In this document: piece after piece, positions 1 through 9,235 of the stretch
Position numbering within the stretch: the first letter of the stretch is position 1
How the letters are laid out: each line of letters begins with the position of its first letter
Assembly (NCBI GenBank): GCA_963760985.1
Contig: CAVXFM010000015.1
Coordinates: 1,178,001-1,242,000 of the forward strand
Reading direction: 5' to 3'
DNA: 64,000 bases
Origin: JACRDG01 sp963760985
GTDB lineage: Bacteria; Desulfobacterota; Desulfomonilia; Desulfomonilales; Desulfomonilaceae
Notes under the pieces: model-generated
What the model saw: only the letters and a program-made list of their open reading frames with translations
What the model was told of the DNA's origin: nothing
Database searches by the model: none
Position numbers and translations under genes: made by a program

Positions 1-1204
1 TCGGCGTTCCCCTCCCGCGATAGACGATCTTGTTGATCTCGGTGCGGTTTATGGCAAACGAGAGCGCTTTTCGGAAACGGCTATCGGAAATGATCTTTCG
101 CATGACCGGGTCTTTGTGGTTGAGATTCGGCGCAAGCAGCAGACCCACGGATGCGGTGGAGGTCTTAGGAACGAGTCTGAATTTCCCCTGAGACACGCTG
201 GAGAGAAGCAGCACGCTGTTCTGCATGCCGCCCAGATGGCGTCCCTGCATGTCTATCTCCCCATTCACCGCTTTAAGGACTATCGTTTGCGATTCAGCCT
301 GAAGCTCATGAATCAAGGTATCTATGTAAGGAAGCTGATTTCCCGCGGTATCTACTTTCCAGTAATAGGGATTGCGTTCCATGACAAAGCGTTTCTCCGG
401 GGCAGGCACCTTGACAATCCAGGCGCAGAGCGACGGGTAATCTTTGTTCATGAACATGGACCGCTTGATGTCGCTCATATCATGGAAAAGCTTCACCCAG
501 GTAGACTCGTCATACTGCTTCATGAGAGCTGCCAATTCATCGGGCTTGGCGTATTTCTTGTGGAACTGTTTCAAATAATGCTTGGGCTTGGTCACAAGGG
601 CCATGCCGTCAGGTGTCGCGAGTCGTTCCAGAAAAAGGCCGTGTGGCTTGTCAAATTCCATGCGCACGGTGTAGTCATCGATTTTCGATACCTTTGGCGG
701 GTTTCCCGACGGCGAGAGCCATTTGGGAATGGCAGGCGTGAGTTCTTTGTTGAGAATGATATCCTCGAAATAGAAGAGAATATCGTCGGCAGTGAAAGGC
801 ACGCCATCCGACCAGCGGGCCCCTTTCACCAGATGGAACACAAAAACTCGTCCGCCGTCTTCTACTTCCCATTTGGTTGCCAGGTTGGGAATGACTCGGT
901 AATCAGGGCTCCATCGTACGAGCGGATCGTAGAGGATGCGGCGCGCACCCACAAGATCCGAGAGCCCCGTGTATGCCCTATGCCACACGCCGCCATATTG
1001 GCCCGGCTTGTCCACGGGCTGGATCTTCACCGGCGATTCCGGCAGCCGCTTTGCCACGGGAGGCAGCTTGCCGGCCTTTACCATGTCGGCGAGCATAGGA
1101 GCCTCGTTGAAGGCTTGAGCCCCTTGACCGATCATGCCCGTGGCGGTGAGGAGTGCCACGGTCAACGCCGTAAGCATCACTTTGAACCCGCGTTTCTTAC
1201 CCAT
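1..1204 (-). CDS. Extracellular solute-binding protein, family 5 (peptide-type ABC transporter), 3' end outside the window
   Basis: The reading frame is open from the ATG at 1204 to the window edge, so the C-terminus is missing (about 401 codons seen). It begins with a signal peptide: a basic MGKKRG start, a hydrophobic core and an AQA-like cleavage region. The mature part has family 5 features, including a DPLVRW-like segment and a stretch resembling GARWSDGVPFTADDILF. Such proteins capture oligopeptides or other solutes in the periplasm for an ABC importer. An AAAGGAG ribosome site lies 8 bases before the ATG. The permease genes would lie beyond the left edge. The ligand cannot be told from the sequence. 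Confidence 0.85.
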   Translation of the reverse strand, partial: MGKKRGFKVMLTALTVALLTATGMIGQGAQAFNEAPMLADMVKAGKLPPVAKRLPESPVKIQPVDKPGQYGGVWHRAYTGLSDLVGARRILYDPLVRWSPDYRVIPNLATKWEVEDGGRVFVFHLVKGARWSDGVPFTADDILFYFEDIILNKELTPAIPKWLSPSGNPPKVSKIDDYTVRMEFDKPHGLFLERLATPDGMALVTKPKHYLKQFHKKYAKPDELAALMKQYDESTWVKLFHDMSDIKRSMFMNKDYPSLCAWIVKVPAPEKRFVMERNPYYWKVDTAGNQLPYIDTLIHELQAESQTIVLKAVNGEIDMQGRHLGGMQNSVLLLSSVSQGKFRLVPKTSTASVGLLLAPNLNHKDPVMRKIISDSRFRKALSFAINRTEINKIVYRGRGTP

Positions 1205-1401
1205 ACGAACGAACTCCTTTGGTTTCCCTAACATTGCCTGGTGTGAGTCCGGCAGTTGGTCTCGGTCCCGCCCGTGACCGCTGCGCACCCCTATTCGATG
1301 CCGGTCGGCTTATCTGCGCGTGCCCGCATAATCCGAGATGACGTATGCCGGGCGCTCTTTGTGTACACGCGGTACCTTGCGGTTGCCCCCCGAACCCGTG
1401 A

Positions 1402-1893
1402 TCAGAAGGGAATGTCGTCTTCCGGTGGTGGAGGCTCGTAACGACTGGTATCTGTCCGTCTTTGGGGTTCGTCCGTCGACTTGCCGCGAGGAGGTGGCGG
1501 CTGTCGTTTTGCGGGTCTGTCGTCGTAGTCTCGCGCCTCTCGATTCTGCCCTCCGCCTCCTCCGCCCAGCAGAATCATATCCGTAGCGACGATCTCGACC
1601 GTGGTTCGTTTGTTGCCCTCTTGGTCTTCCCAGTCCCGGCTCTGGATACGGCCTTCAATGAACACCTGCTTTCCCTTGCTCAGGTATTCTCCGCATATCT
1701 CACCAAGACGGCCCCATGCTACCACACGATGCCATTCGGTTCTTTCCTGATCGTTGCCTTCCTGGTCCCGCCATTGAAAGGAAGTGGCTACAGAAAAGGT
1801 GGCCATGGCCTTACCCGAAGCTGTGTATCTGACTTCAGGGTCTTTTCCGAGATTACCCAACAACATCACCTTATTGAGAGACTTACGGGCCAT
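1402..1893 (-). CDS. ssb: Single-stranded DNA-binding protein SSB
   Basis: 163 residues. An N-terminal OB fold (about 1-110) starts MARKSLNKVMLLGNLGKDPE and holds the usual TEWHRVVAWG and VFIEGRIQSRDW motifs. A Gly-rich and Pro-rich linker follows, and the acidic tip DDIPF is the standard docking peptide for replication and repair partners. It coats single-stranded DNA during replication, repair and recombination. The length and domain order are typical. It stands alone, transcribed toward the solute-binding protein gene, with about 200 bases between them. Assignment is secure. Confidence 0.97.
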   Translation of the reverse strand: MARKSLNKVMLLGNLGKDPEVRYTASGKAMATFSVATSFQWRDQEGNDQERTEWHRVVAWGRLGEICGEYLSKGKQVFIEGRIQSRDWEDQEGNKRTTVEIVATDMILLGGGGGGQNREARDYDDRPAKRQPPPPRGKSTDEPQRRTDTSRYEPPPPEDDIPF

Positions 1894-2013
1894 GCGCTCC
1901 TCCGAAAAAACGTGTGTGCGTCAAAAGGGAAAAACATTGCTGTCACTGTATCGGAAAGGTTATCCTCCACGAAAAGGTTACTGATTGTCAAGGGTGAAAC
2001 ACTCCGATCACGC

Positions 2014-2412
2014 ATGACGGTTCACCGGCGTGCAGGACGCTCCCACGGGGGCGCGAACGCGGAAGGTCGAGCAGGACAGTCCGAGAGCAGGAGGCAGATC
2101 CTGACCATTCGTCAAAGAATCGCCCGGATGCTCAAAGAAGGGGAGTTCACCGCGCAGGACATTTCACGTATCCTGGGGATACGAGAAAAAGAAGTGTACG
2201 AACACCTCCCGCATGTGGAAAGGTCTGCCGGACCGGGTGCGAAACTCATCGTGGATCCGGCGCGCTGTCTCGCGTGCGGGTTCGTGTTCACGAAACGCAA
2301 GCGCTTCACTTCCCCGGGACGCTGTCCCGTGTGCAGGTCCGAGTCCATCACCAAGCCCGTGTTTGCCATGCACGGCGGTTCGGGCAACGCGCCTGCACGT
2401 ACGGAGGAGTAG
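2014..2412 (+). CDS. Predicted transcriptional regulator: HTH domain plus C-terminal zinc ribbon
   Basis: 132 residues from the ATG at 2014. A winged/HTH segment (about 32-70) reads like an ArsR-type helix-turn-helix (AQDISRILGIREKEVYEHLP). The C-terminal part has two CxxC knuckles, CLACGF and CPVCRS, separated by a basic stretch, so a zinc ribbon. This architecture matches the predicted regulators grouped in COG3357. The frame stays open far upstream, antisense to ssb, but that part looks like noise, so I take the first ATG that keeps the whole domain. The ribosome site is weak, so the start is uncertain. The target genes are unknown; cysE lies downstream but is 390 bases away. Confidence 0.7.
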   Translation: MTVHRRAGRSHGGANAEGRAGQSESRRQILTIRQRIARMLKEGEFTAQDISRILGIREKEVYEHLPHVERSAGPGAKLIVDPARCLACGFVFTKRKRFTSPGRCPVCRSESITKPVFAMHGGSGNAPARTEE

Positions 2413-2803
2413 TTGCGACCAAGGGGTGTCGCGGTATACGCCTCTTGCCGTAAAGACCGTCCAAAAGATTGGCATTCCAGCCCGTCATTCTGGTGAGAAC
2501 TCAGCGCACAATGAACGGCAAGTGAGAATGATCGTCCTTCGCCATGGGCTTCGGTATAGTACGAGAAAAGCGACGGTTCTGTTCCGGAGACGGTGCCCGT
2601 GAGATGAAGGACCGTGGGGATTCAGGACGACCTGTGTGGCGCGTGATTGTACCGGAACGGACAGACGTGCCGATTTGCCCTCCAATCCGTGCTATGATTT
2701 CCACTCGGCCAAGGACGTCTGAAGCAATGCCTTTGATCCCACATGCGGAAATATGTGTCCGCAGTTTACCGAAAAGCCAACGAGAACGGGAGAATCCATC
2801 ACT
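2413..2803. other. Intergenic region before cysE
   Basis: No gene, tRNA or recognisable riboswitch seen. A TATGAT hexamer at 2693-2698 could be a -10 element for cysE, but it has no good -35 partner. Confidence 0.4.
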
Positions 2804-3796
2804 ATGACCGACACCACTGATCCTTCAGCCTGTTACGAGAATGTGTGCGAATTCGAGGAAGACGCGGCTCTGCCTTTGGAAGAGAATCGCCTGCGCGTCG
2901 TGGTGGACGAGATGGTCCGGTCCTGCGAAAACGAAAAGACCGTGGACCATGTGGGGGCTGCTCTGATTCCTTCCAAGGACGAGATTATCCGGATCATGGG
3001 CATATTGCAGGATATTCTCTTCCCCGGTTATTTCGGCAGGCAAGAACTCACGCACGCAACACTCGAATACCATCTGGGCAATGAAATGATGACGCTTTTC
3101 GAGTTGCTCTCGGCCCAGATTTCTCGAAGCATACGCCATGAATGCCGTCGTATGGACGGCCTGTGCGTGAAATGCGTGCAAAAGGGCCGTGAAGACGCAA
3201 TCATCTTCATTGAAAAACTTCCCACGATTCGTCGCATGCTCGCGCGCGACGTGGAGGCGCACTATGATGGCGACCCCGCGTCCAAAAGTCTTGACGAAAT
3301 CGTATTCTGTTATCCAGGGCTCTTCGCGATTTTTGTGTACCGGGTGGCCCATGAGCTTTTGGTACAGGGCCTGCCGCTCATGCCCAGGATCATGTCCGAG
3401 CACGCGCACTCACTCACGGGGATAGACATCCATCCAGGGGCCACCATCGGCACGAACTTCTTCATCGACCACGGCACCGGCGTGGTGATCGGAGAAACCA
3501 CCGAAATCGGTAACCGCGTGCGCATCTATCAGGGGGTAACTCTTGGAGCGCTATCCGTCCCCCGGGAATCGGAAGGCGGAAACTCACTGCGCGGCAGAAA
3601 GCGCCATCCCACCATTGAAGACGACGTGACTATCTACGCTCAAGCTACCATCCTGGGGGGCGACACCGTGATCGGTGCACGATGCGTGATAGGAGGAAAC
3701 GTGTGGTTGACCTCGTCCGTGCCATCCGATACGACCGTGGTCATCGAGACCCCCAGCCACGTGTTCAAAGGAGCCGGGACAAAGATCGCTGACTAG
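2804..3796 (+). CDS. cysE: Serine O-acetyltransferase (EpsC/CysE type)
   Basis: 330 residues. The enzyme acetylates L-serine with acetyl-CoA, the first committed step of cysteine synthesis in the cytoplasm. The C-terminal half is a left-handed parallel beta-helix of hexapeptide repeats, including DIHPGATIGTNFFIDHGTG and VVIGETTEIGNRVRIYQGVT, which carry the conserved Asp/His catalytic pair. The long N-terminal helical part (about 1-190) is typical of the EpsC branch. I start at the ATG at 2804 because a GGGAG site lies just upstream; an upstream in-frame ATG at 2753 lacks one. The gene stands alone, with no cysK next to it. Confidence 0.92.
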   Translation: MTDTTDPSACYENVCEFEEDAALPLEENRLRVVVDEMVRSCENEKTVDHVGAALIPSKDEIIRIMGILQDILFPGYFGRQELTHATLEYHLGNEMMTLFELLSAQISRSIRHECRRMDGLCVKCVQKGREDAIIFIEKLPTIRRMLARDVEAHYDGDPASKSLDEIVFCYPGLFAIFVYRVAHELLVQGLPLMPRIMSEHAHSLTGIDIHPGATIGTNFFIDHGTGVVIGETTEIGNRVRIYQGVTLGALSVPRESEGGNSLRGRKRHPTIEDDVTIYAQATILGGDTVIGARCVIGGNVWLTSSVPSDTTVVIETPSHVFKGAGTKIAD

Positions 3797-4134
3797 CAGA
3801 CTGTTGCGGAACGCAATGCTTTCCCGACAGGATGCCACGATGGACGAGGTTGGCGCCAAGCCACGGAGACAGAATCAACTGAAACCTAAGTATGTCAGAC
3901 TGATAGGAGCCTGCCCGAGAAGTGGAGCCTATTGCTGGGGCATACTCGTACCTCCATTCGCACCATGTGTGAAGTTCCGCGACAGGCTCCTACGCTGAGT
4001 GAGATCCTGGTGCTCCCGCGTGGCAGGACCGGAGCGTGAAGGACAATCCCAGAGAATTAGTGCGGGAAAAAACAGGTGGTCCCTCGCTCGGGGCTCGCGA
4101 ACGGCCAAAAAATGCCTCCTTTTGGTTTAACGTC

Positions 4135-4163
4135 TTGATGGTGACAAAGGTTTTTGGTAGAAT
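4135..4163 (+). promoter_or_regulatory. Sigma-70-type promoter for ilvC
   Basis: TTGATG (4135-4140), a 17-base spacer and TAGAAT (4158-4163) lie 50 bases before the ilvC start. The rest of the 3797-4213 gap shows no gene, leader peptide or T-box. Confidence 0.6.
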
Positions 4164-4213
4164 GTAGCCCGCGTTTGGTATAAGGCACTATATTTCATCT
4201 TCGGAGAGAAAAA

Positions 4214-5222
4214 TTGGCAGAAATGTTTTATGATGGGGACGCAGATCCCGCGGCCCTCAAGGGCAAAACTGTTGCCGTAATCGGCTACGGAAGTCAAGGC
4301 CACGCCCATGCGCTGAATCTGAAAGACTCCGGTGTGAATGTCGTGGTCGGACTTCAGCGTGAGAGCCGGCGGTGGAACAAGGTCACCGACGACGGTCTTA
4401 AGATCATGCAGGTCCGAGAGGCCTCAGAGGCCGGCGACGTGGTGATGATTCTCGTGCCGGACGAAATTCAGGCCGCGCTTTATCAAGACGAAATTGCGCC
4501 AGCCATGGTACAGGGCAAAACCCTCGCTTTTGCTCATGGATTCAACATCCATTTCGGACGCATCGAGCCCCCCGAGCACGTGGACGTGTTCATGGTCGCG
4601 CCCAAAGGACCGGGACACCTGGTACGCCGGATGTACAAGAAGGGTGTCGGAGTGCCCGGGTTGCTGGCGATACATCGTGATTTCACGGGCCAGTGCCGGA
4701 ACGTCGGGCTCGCGTACTGCGCGCGCCATTGGGGCCACCAAGGCAGGCGTCATAGAAACCACATTTGCGGAAGAGACGGAAACCGACCTGTTCGGCGAGC
4801 AAGCAGTCCTGTGTGGTGGCGTTACCGCCTTGATTACCGCGGGTTTCGAGACACTTGTGGAGGCGGGTTACCAGCCGGAGATCGCGTACTTCGAGTGTCT
4901 CCACGAACTCAAACTTATCGTGGATCTCATTTATGAGGGCGGTCTGGGTCGTATGCGGTATTCTGTGAGTAATACTGCCGAATATGGTGATCTGACACGT
5001 GGGCCGCGTATCGTGGACGATCGCGTCAAGGCTGAGATGAAGAAAATCCTTGCTGAAATTCGGTCCGGTGAATTTGCTCGTGAATGGGTATTGGAGAATT
5101 TCGCAGGCCGTCCTGTCTTCAAGGCTCTGGAAAGACAGGGAGCAGCTCATACCATCGAGACCGTTGGAGAGCAGCTTCGCTCCATGATGACCTGGATTTC
5201 TGCGCCTCTCGATGAAAAATGA
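4214..5222 (+). CDS. ilvC: Ketol-acid reductoisomerase, frame broken near 4718
   Basis: This NADPH enzyme of valine/isoleucine synthesis acts after acetolactate synthase. The N-terminal Rossmann part has VAVIGYGSQGHAHALNL and FMVAPKGPGHLVRR. The C-terminal knotted part has AGVIETTFAEETETDLFGEQ and ECLHELKLIVDLIYEGG. The two halves lie in different frames. The first runs 4214 to about 4717; the second resumes one base later and ends at 5222. Removing one base near 4718 (in TACTGCGCGC) restores LAYARAIGATKAG exactly. The start is a TTG with GGAGAG 5 bases upstream; an ATG at 4223 is the alternative. The partners ilvB and ilvN are about 55 kb away. I read the break as a likely sequence error, since all catalytic segments are intact. 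Confidence 0.9.
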
Positions 5223-5353
5223 ATTGCCCGTGCAACCCAAGCAATGAAACCTCTTGATCACAAGGTTGTCGCGTAAGTCGAGCTGGTTGTTCACGTCAAA
5301 GGGATGGGTCGCGGCTGCCTCGAACTTGTGTGAACTGACGAACAACTGTGTGT

Positions 5354-5372
5354 GGGCCGGCCCTGCCGGCCC
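5354..5372 (+). terminator. Hairpin after ilvC, possible terminator
   Basis: Perfect 7-bp stem GGGCCGG/CCGGCCC with a 5-base loop. The T-rich tract (TGTTTTCTCT) begins only about 15 bases later, so termination is uncertain. Confidence 0.35.
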
Positions 5373-5456
5373 CCGGCTGAAGGCCTGTTTTCTCTATTTG
5401 GTCAGGGCCACGGTCGGTTTTGTATGTACTGAAATGAGGAAAGGACGGCACCGGAA

Positions 5457-6680
5457 ATGATTAGGAGTATCCGTATCAAGAATTTCAAGAACTTCCGGGA
5501 TACAGATTTTAACGTCAGACCGCTCAACATCTTCATCGGACCTAACGGAACAGGCAAGTCGAATCTGGGAAACTTTCTTTTGATGCTCAGCTTCCTGGCT
5601 TCAGGCCCTTTCAGTAGCGCTTTCGGACCCGGTCCGTTTACCTTTCGACAGACCCTCAGTCGTCGGGAAAAGGGCGATGCCGCTCCGCAGGATTTGGACC
5701 TCCATTTTGAGGTCACGCTTGAGGTCGAAGAGGTAAACTACAATTATACGCTGGTTTTTACGGAGCTGCGCCGCAACGAGTACCTGATCAAGGAGGAGAC
5801 CCTTCAAGAAGTCCAGGGCGAGATTCTTTTCACCATAGGCGATGTCAAAGCAAGAGAATCTAAAATGGCCCAGATGAAGAAGGGCCACGCGTGGAACGAC
5901 GCGGAACGTCGCATCCGCTCGGTGGCTCAGTACCTTTCCAAGATCAAGAGATACCGATTTATCCCGGATCTCATCAAGAAGCCTTCCGCGGTGCAGGACT
6001 CTTATCTTCTCGATCATACAGGCGAAAACCTGGCTGCTGTCATCTACTACTTGGAGAAAAACCATCCGGAAAACTTCCAGAAAATCGTTCAGGAAGTGAA
6101 ACGCACCATCCCCGGCATCAGAAGGATCTTTACCCCTCACCTCGGCGACCCGCATCAGGTAGGAATCGGCGTAGAAGAAGAGAGCAAGTCCGGATACTTC
6201 GTCGGGCCGCAGCTTTCAGACGGATTTCTCGTTTTTCTCGCGTTGTGCACGCTCTTCAATCTGCCGGACCAGCCGCGCATATTTTTTATCGAGGAGCCGG
6301 AAACTTATCTCAATCCCAACCGACTGCGGGTGCTCTACGGGTTGATGCACCGGTTCTCTGCCGCCAATCTCAGCAAGCAGGTGTTGATGAGTTCCCATTC
6401 CCCCTACTTTATCGACTGGTCGGACGACAAACCGGAAGAGCTTACGCTGATGAACGAAAGAAACGGTTGGGTCGAGTTCCAGAATCTTAAGGAAGTGGGC
6501 GAGCTTCGGTATTTCCTCGAGGAAGATCCTTGGGGTCAGGATTGGGTTGCCAAATTCTTCAGAGCCGATCACGCGGACGAACCGCTCCCGGAGGTCAAAG
6601 AGGAACCCAAGAATTCCGAAGACTACTACTACTCCCCGTGGGAAAGGGAAGGCGACGAACAGCAGGCTCGGGAGTACTGA
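5457..6680 (+). CDS. AAA/SMC-like ATPase (COG4637-type), orphan
   Basis: 407 residues. The Walker A motif GPNGTGKSN is at about residues 28-36, after the RIKNFKNFRD start typical of RecF/SMC-like ATPases. The ABC-type signature region is GPQLSDGFLVFLALC, Walker B is IFFIEEPETYLNPN, and the H-switch is SSHSPYFIDW. No Toprim nuclease domain is seen, so it is not an OLD nuclease. The C-terminal tail (about 365-407) is acidic and looks disordered. Related ATPases are often encoded beside a small partner gene in defence or repair loci, but none is seen here: ilvC lies before it and tmk after it. Function unknown. A hairpin follows the stop. Confidence 0.8.
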   Translation: MIRSIRIKNFKNFRDTDFNVRPLNIFIGPNGTGKSNLGNFLLMLSFLASGPFSSAFGPGPFTFRQTLSRREKGDAAPQDLDLHFEVTLEVEEVNYNYTLVFTELRRNEYLIKEETLQEVQGEILFTIGDVKARESKMAQMKKGHAWNDAERRIRSVAQYLSKIKRYRFIPDLIKKPSAVQDSYLLDHTGENLAAVIYYLEKNHPENFQKIVQEVKRTIPGIRRIFTPHLGDPHQVGIGVEEESKSGYFVGPQLSDGFLVFLALCTLFNLPDQPRIFFIEEPETYLNPNRLRVLYGLMHRFSAANLSKQVLMSSHSPYFIDWSDDKPEELTLMNERNGWVEFQNLKEVGELRYFLEEDPWGQDWVAKFFRADHADEPLPEVKEEPKNSEDYYYSPWEREGDEQQAREY

Positions 6681-6726
6681 TTACGTTGCAGGCATCCCTT
6701 GCAGGGATCGCGCTGCCCGGAACGCA

Positions 6727-6770
6727 CAATCCCCCCAATCCCGTTTCGCACCGATGGGTTGGGGGGATTG
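6727..6770 (+). terminator. C6/G6 hairpin after the ATPase gene
   Basis: The left arm CAATCCCCCCAATCCC pairs with GGGTTGGGGGGATTG apart from one bulged base. There is no T-run after it. The same stem core is used by the terminator at 63503-63550. The rest of the 6681-7030 gap shows no gene. Confidence 0.5.
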
Positions 6771-7030
6771 TCGCGATCGGGTGTGGGAACACCGGGATTG
6801 AGGCGTTCCCAAGTGAATTCGTCGCAGTTGGCAGGAGAAGCGCGGGAAACCTTCTGATCTCCGCGGGCCTCTCTTCTCGGCGACCTGACCGGGAGGAGCC
6901 GCGGTCCCCTCCTTCTTAGTCAACACCACGGGTTCCAGGAAAGTCGGCCGTTTCAAAGAGCAATTTGGGTAATCCTTTACGTGGGTAAGCGTCCTTGGTG
7001 GCACGACGCGGTTCGGCATGAGGGGATCTC

Positions 7031-7643
7031 ATGGGAGCAAAAGCTCTGTTCATCGTCTTCGAAGGCATTGACGGTTCGGGAAAGACGCTCCAGGCGAGAA
7101 TGCTGGCTTCCCGACTTGAGCGATGCGGGGTTTGGTACCTCCTTACTGCCGAGCCGTCAGAAGGCCCTGTCGGTCGCCAGATCAGGGCGCTGACTTTCCG
7201 ATTGAGTCCCTCGGAAGAAACACATCTGTTTACCGCGGATCGTAGGGATCACCTGGAACGTCCCATCATGCCTGCTCTTGCGCGAGGCCAAATTGTCATT
7301 TGTGATCGGTAACGTGCATTCATCAGTTGCGTATCAGGGAGCGCGAGGGGTGGATGTCGCATTCATTTTGGAGGAGAATCGCCGATTCGCCAAGGCCGCT
7401 GACGTAACCTTTCTGCTCGAAATCTCGGTCGATACGGCCTTGGAAAGAATAAGAGTGCACAGATCCAATGAGTTAACACCCTTTGAGAAACGGGATGACC
7501 TAAAAGCGGTGGCTGCAGTGTATCGAGACCTCAAGGATCCTTCCCTCACGCGCGTTGACGCAGGCCGGTCGCCGGAGGAGATCCACCACGAAATTGTGCA
7601 GGTACTTCGTAATCTTCAGGGGTGCAGCAACTGGCTGGAATAG
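7031..7643 (+). CDS. tmk: Thymidylate kinase, frame broken near 7311
   Basis: Phosphorylates dTMP to dTDP, essential for DNA synthesis. The P-loop FEGIDGSGKTLQARML is near the N-terminus, followed by the EPSEGPVGRQIR segment and the DRRDHLERPIMPAL lid region. The first frame ends at a TAA right after VICDR. The conserved continuation (VHSSVAYQGARGVD, then LLEISVDTALERI) lies in the next frame. Removing one A from the TAAC at 7310-7313 restores DRYVHSSVAYQG, the normal family sequence. With that repair the protein is about 203 residues, the usual size. The gene is essential and otherwise perfect, so the break is probably an assembly error. The AGGGG upstream supports the ATG at 7031. Confidence 0.9.
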
Positions 7644-7718
7644 ATGAGAGTTGCGCGGAATATTACCCGCGTACCTGCCAACGCATTAGGTAATACTGCA
7701 ATTTAGTCGCCTAACCCA

Positions 7719-7748
7719 TTGACAACTTACAAGCTTTTTTGGTATTAT
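7719..7748 (+). promoter_or_regulatory. Strong sigma-70-type promoter
   Basis: TTGACA (7719-7724), an 18-base spacer and TATTAT (7743-7748), 40 bases before the small secreted-protein gene at 7788. One of the closest matches to consensus in the window. Confidence 0.7.
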
Positions 7749-7787
7749 CGCGTGACGGACCGACCCCTGGGCTATGAAGGAGACGCC

Positions 7788-8111
7788 ATGCGCTTGAATA
7801 GATATTCGGTTTTGTCGATCGTTGCAGGATTCCTCATCCTTGCCTGGGCCTCCTATGCTTCGGCAAAGGATTACGAATCGCGATTCATGAGGAATTTTCC
7901 GCCCGGATATCACGGGATGTGGTACGATGCGGAAAGGTTTATCCACGCGAACAACCGCCAGGACAAAACCCAGGAGAAATACCGTTGGGACCGGTTCATG
8001 AGTAGGGTAACGGATATGACCTTTCCCTTTTTGCCGGTTCCTTATGCATGGGACTATGGAAACACGCAGAAGTTCAATCTGCCTAACTACAATACAAATG
8101 ACTGGGATTGA
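7788..8111 (+). CDS. Small secreted protein of unknown function
   Basis: 107 residues. It starts MRLNRYSVLSIVAGFLILAW and has a clear signal peptide ending near SYASA, so it should be exported. The mature part (about 80 residues) is rich in aromatic and charged residues and ends in an Asn/Tyr-rich tail. It has no Cys, so no disulphides or lipoprotein anchor. AAGGAG lies 5 bases before the ATG, and the promoter at 7719-7748 sits inside the only longer alternative start, which rules that start out. No family recognised. The strong promoter suggests it is well expressed. Confidence 0.7.
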   Translation: MRLNRYSVLSIVAGFLILAWASYASAKDYESRFMRNFPPGYHGMWYDAERFIHANNRQDKTQEKYRWDRFMSRVTDMTFPFLPVPYAWDYGNTQKFNLPNYNTNDWD

Positions 8112-8175
8112 GAGCGGATTCGGCTTTGAGCGGGAACGTGACACGCGCAAAAATACGTATCTGCTTGCGCATGAC

Positions 8176-8268
8176 TGGCGGAGAGAGAGGGATTCAAACC
8201 CTCGGAACACCTTGTGGGCATTCACGCGATTTCCAGTCGCGCCCCTTCGGCCACTCGGGCATCTCTCC
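8176..8268 (-). tRNA. tRNA-Ser (anticodon GGA)
   Basis: The reverse strand folds as a tRNA with a long variable arm. The acceptor GGAGAGA pairs with TCTCTCC, followed by discriminator G and an encoded CCA. The anticodon stem CGCGA/TCGCG encloses CTGGAAA, giving GGA. The T arm holds GGTTTGAATCC. The D arm GCCCGAGTGGCCGAAGGGGC is typical of tRNA-Ser. Reads UCC and UCU codons. Confidence 0.97.
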
Positions 8269-8285
8269 GTCGACGGAATCCGTGA

Positions 8286-8315
8286 ATCATAAACCGGAAT
8301 GCGGATCGCGGTCAA
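8286..8315 (-). promoter_or_regulatory. Promoter of tRNA-Ser, overlapping the era leader
   Basis: On the minus strand: TTGACC (8315-8310), an 18-base spacer and TATGAT (8291-8286), placing the start about 10 bases before the tRNA 5' end. The -35 shares bases with the AAGGAG ribosome site of the divergent era gene. Confidence 0.65.
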
Positions 8316-8327
8316 GGAGAATCCGTT

Positions 8328-9235
8328 ATGACGTCCCAATCCCCCACTGAATATCGGAGCGGCTTTATCGCGGTGGCAGGCCGCCCCAATGTGGGGAAAT
8401 CCACCTTGGTTAATCGAGTCGTAGGCCGAGAAACTCTGCATAGTTACCCCAAAAGCCCAGACAACGCGGCACAGGATTACGGCCATTCACACGCTTCCTC
8501 ACGCGCAAATGGTCCTCCAGGACACGCCGGGAATTCACGAAACCGAGACCGCGCTCAACCGGGCCATGGTCGCCGCGGCGACCAAGACCTTGCAGGACGC
8601 GGATGTGGTGCTGTTCGTGGTGACCCCTTCGGAGAGAATTCACTCTGATGACATGCGGATCAGAGATTTGATTCAAGAGAAGGGTGTTCCGTGCGTTCTG
8701 GCCATCAACAAAATTGACACTGTCGAACGGAGCCTTCTTCTTCCCGTCATCGACCGCTATTCCCATATCCACTCGTTCCACGAAATTTTCCCGGTCTGTG
8801 CTCTTGATGGGTCAGGAGTAGACGAATTGGTGGAGAGCCTTCTCAAGCTGCTCCCCTTGGGCCCACCTTTGTTCCCCGAGGACGACGTGAGCGATCTTCC
8901 GGTGAAATTTTTCGTAGCGGAGATTATTCGCGAACAAGTCACCAAACTGACCGGACAGGAAATCCCTTACAAGACCGCGGTGGTGGTGGAGCACTTCCAA
9001 GAAGAGCAAAACCGCGGTACTGATTCATGCGGACATTCACGTGGAAAAGCAGAGTCAGAAGAAAATCCTTGTGGGCAAGCGCGGGGAAATGATCAAACGG
9101 ATCGGAGTGGCTGCTCGAGAAAAGATCGAGGATTTCCTTGAAGCGCATGTGCGGCTGGAGCTATTTGTGAAAGTGACGGAAAACTGGACGCGCAACCCCC
9201 GCCATATTGAAGAGTTCCTGGACCCAGGAGCTTGA
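8328..9235 (+). CDS. era: GTPase Era, two frame breaks (near 8430 and 9010)
   Basis: Era binds 16S rRNA and GTP and is needed for small-subunit assembly. G1 is AVAGRPNVGKSTLVN, G3 lies in VLQDTPGIHE and G4 is AINKID. The C-terminal KH domain has HADIHVEKQSQKKILVGKRG and RLELFVKVTENW. The three parts lie in successive frames. Removing one base near 8430 restores VGRKLCIVTPKAQTTRHRI, and one near 9007-9016 restores the run into the KH domain. AAGGAG lies 8 bases before the ATG. Every diagnostic motif is present across all three segments, so this is a complete era gene whose frame is disrupted in the sequence as given. Confidence 0.92.

Noticed and set aside
116..1231. Long plus-strand frame antisense to the solute-binding protein gene
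   Set aside because: No motif or ribosome site; the minus strand encodes a clear family 5 binding protein over the same bases.
1462..2013. Upstream extension of the HTH/zinc-ribbon gene
   Set aside because: It runs antisense through ssb and shows no domain; the real protein starts near 2014.
4214..5222. ilvC as a true pseudogene or programmed frameshift
   Set aside because: No slippery heptamer at the break, and similar one-base breaks occur in many unrelated genes of the window.
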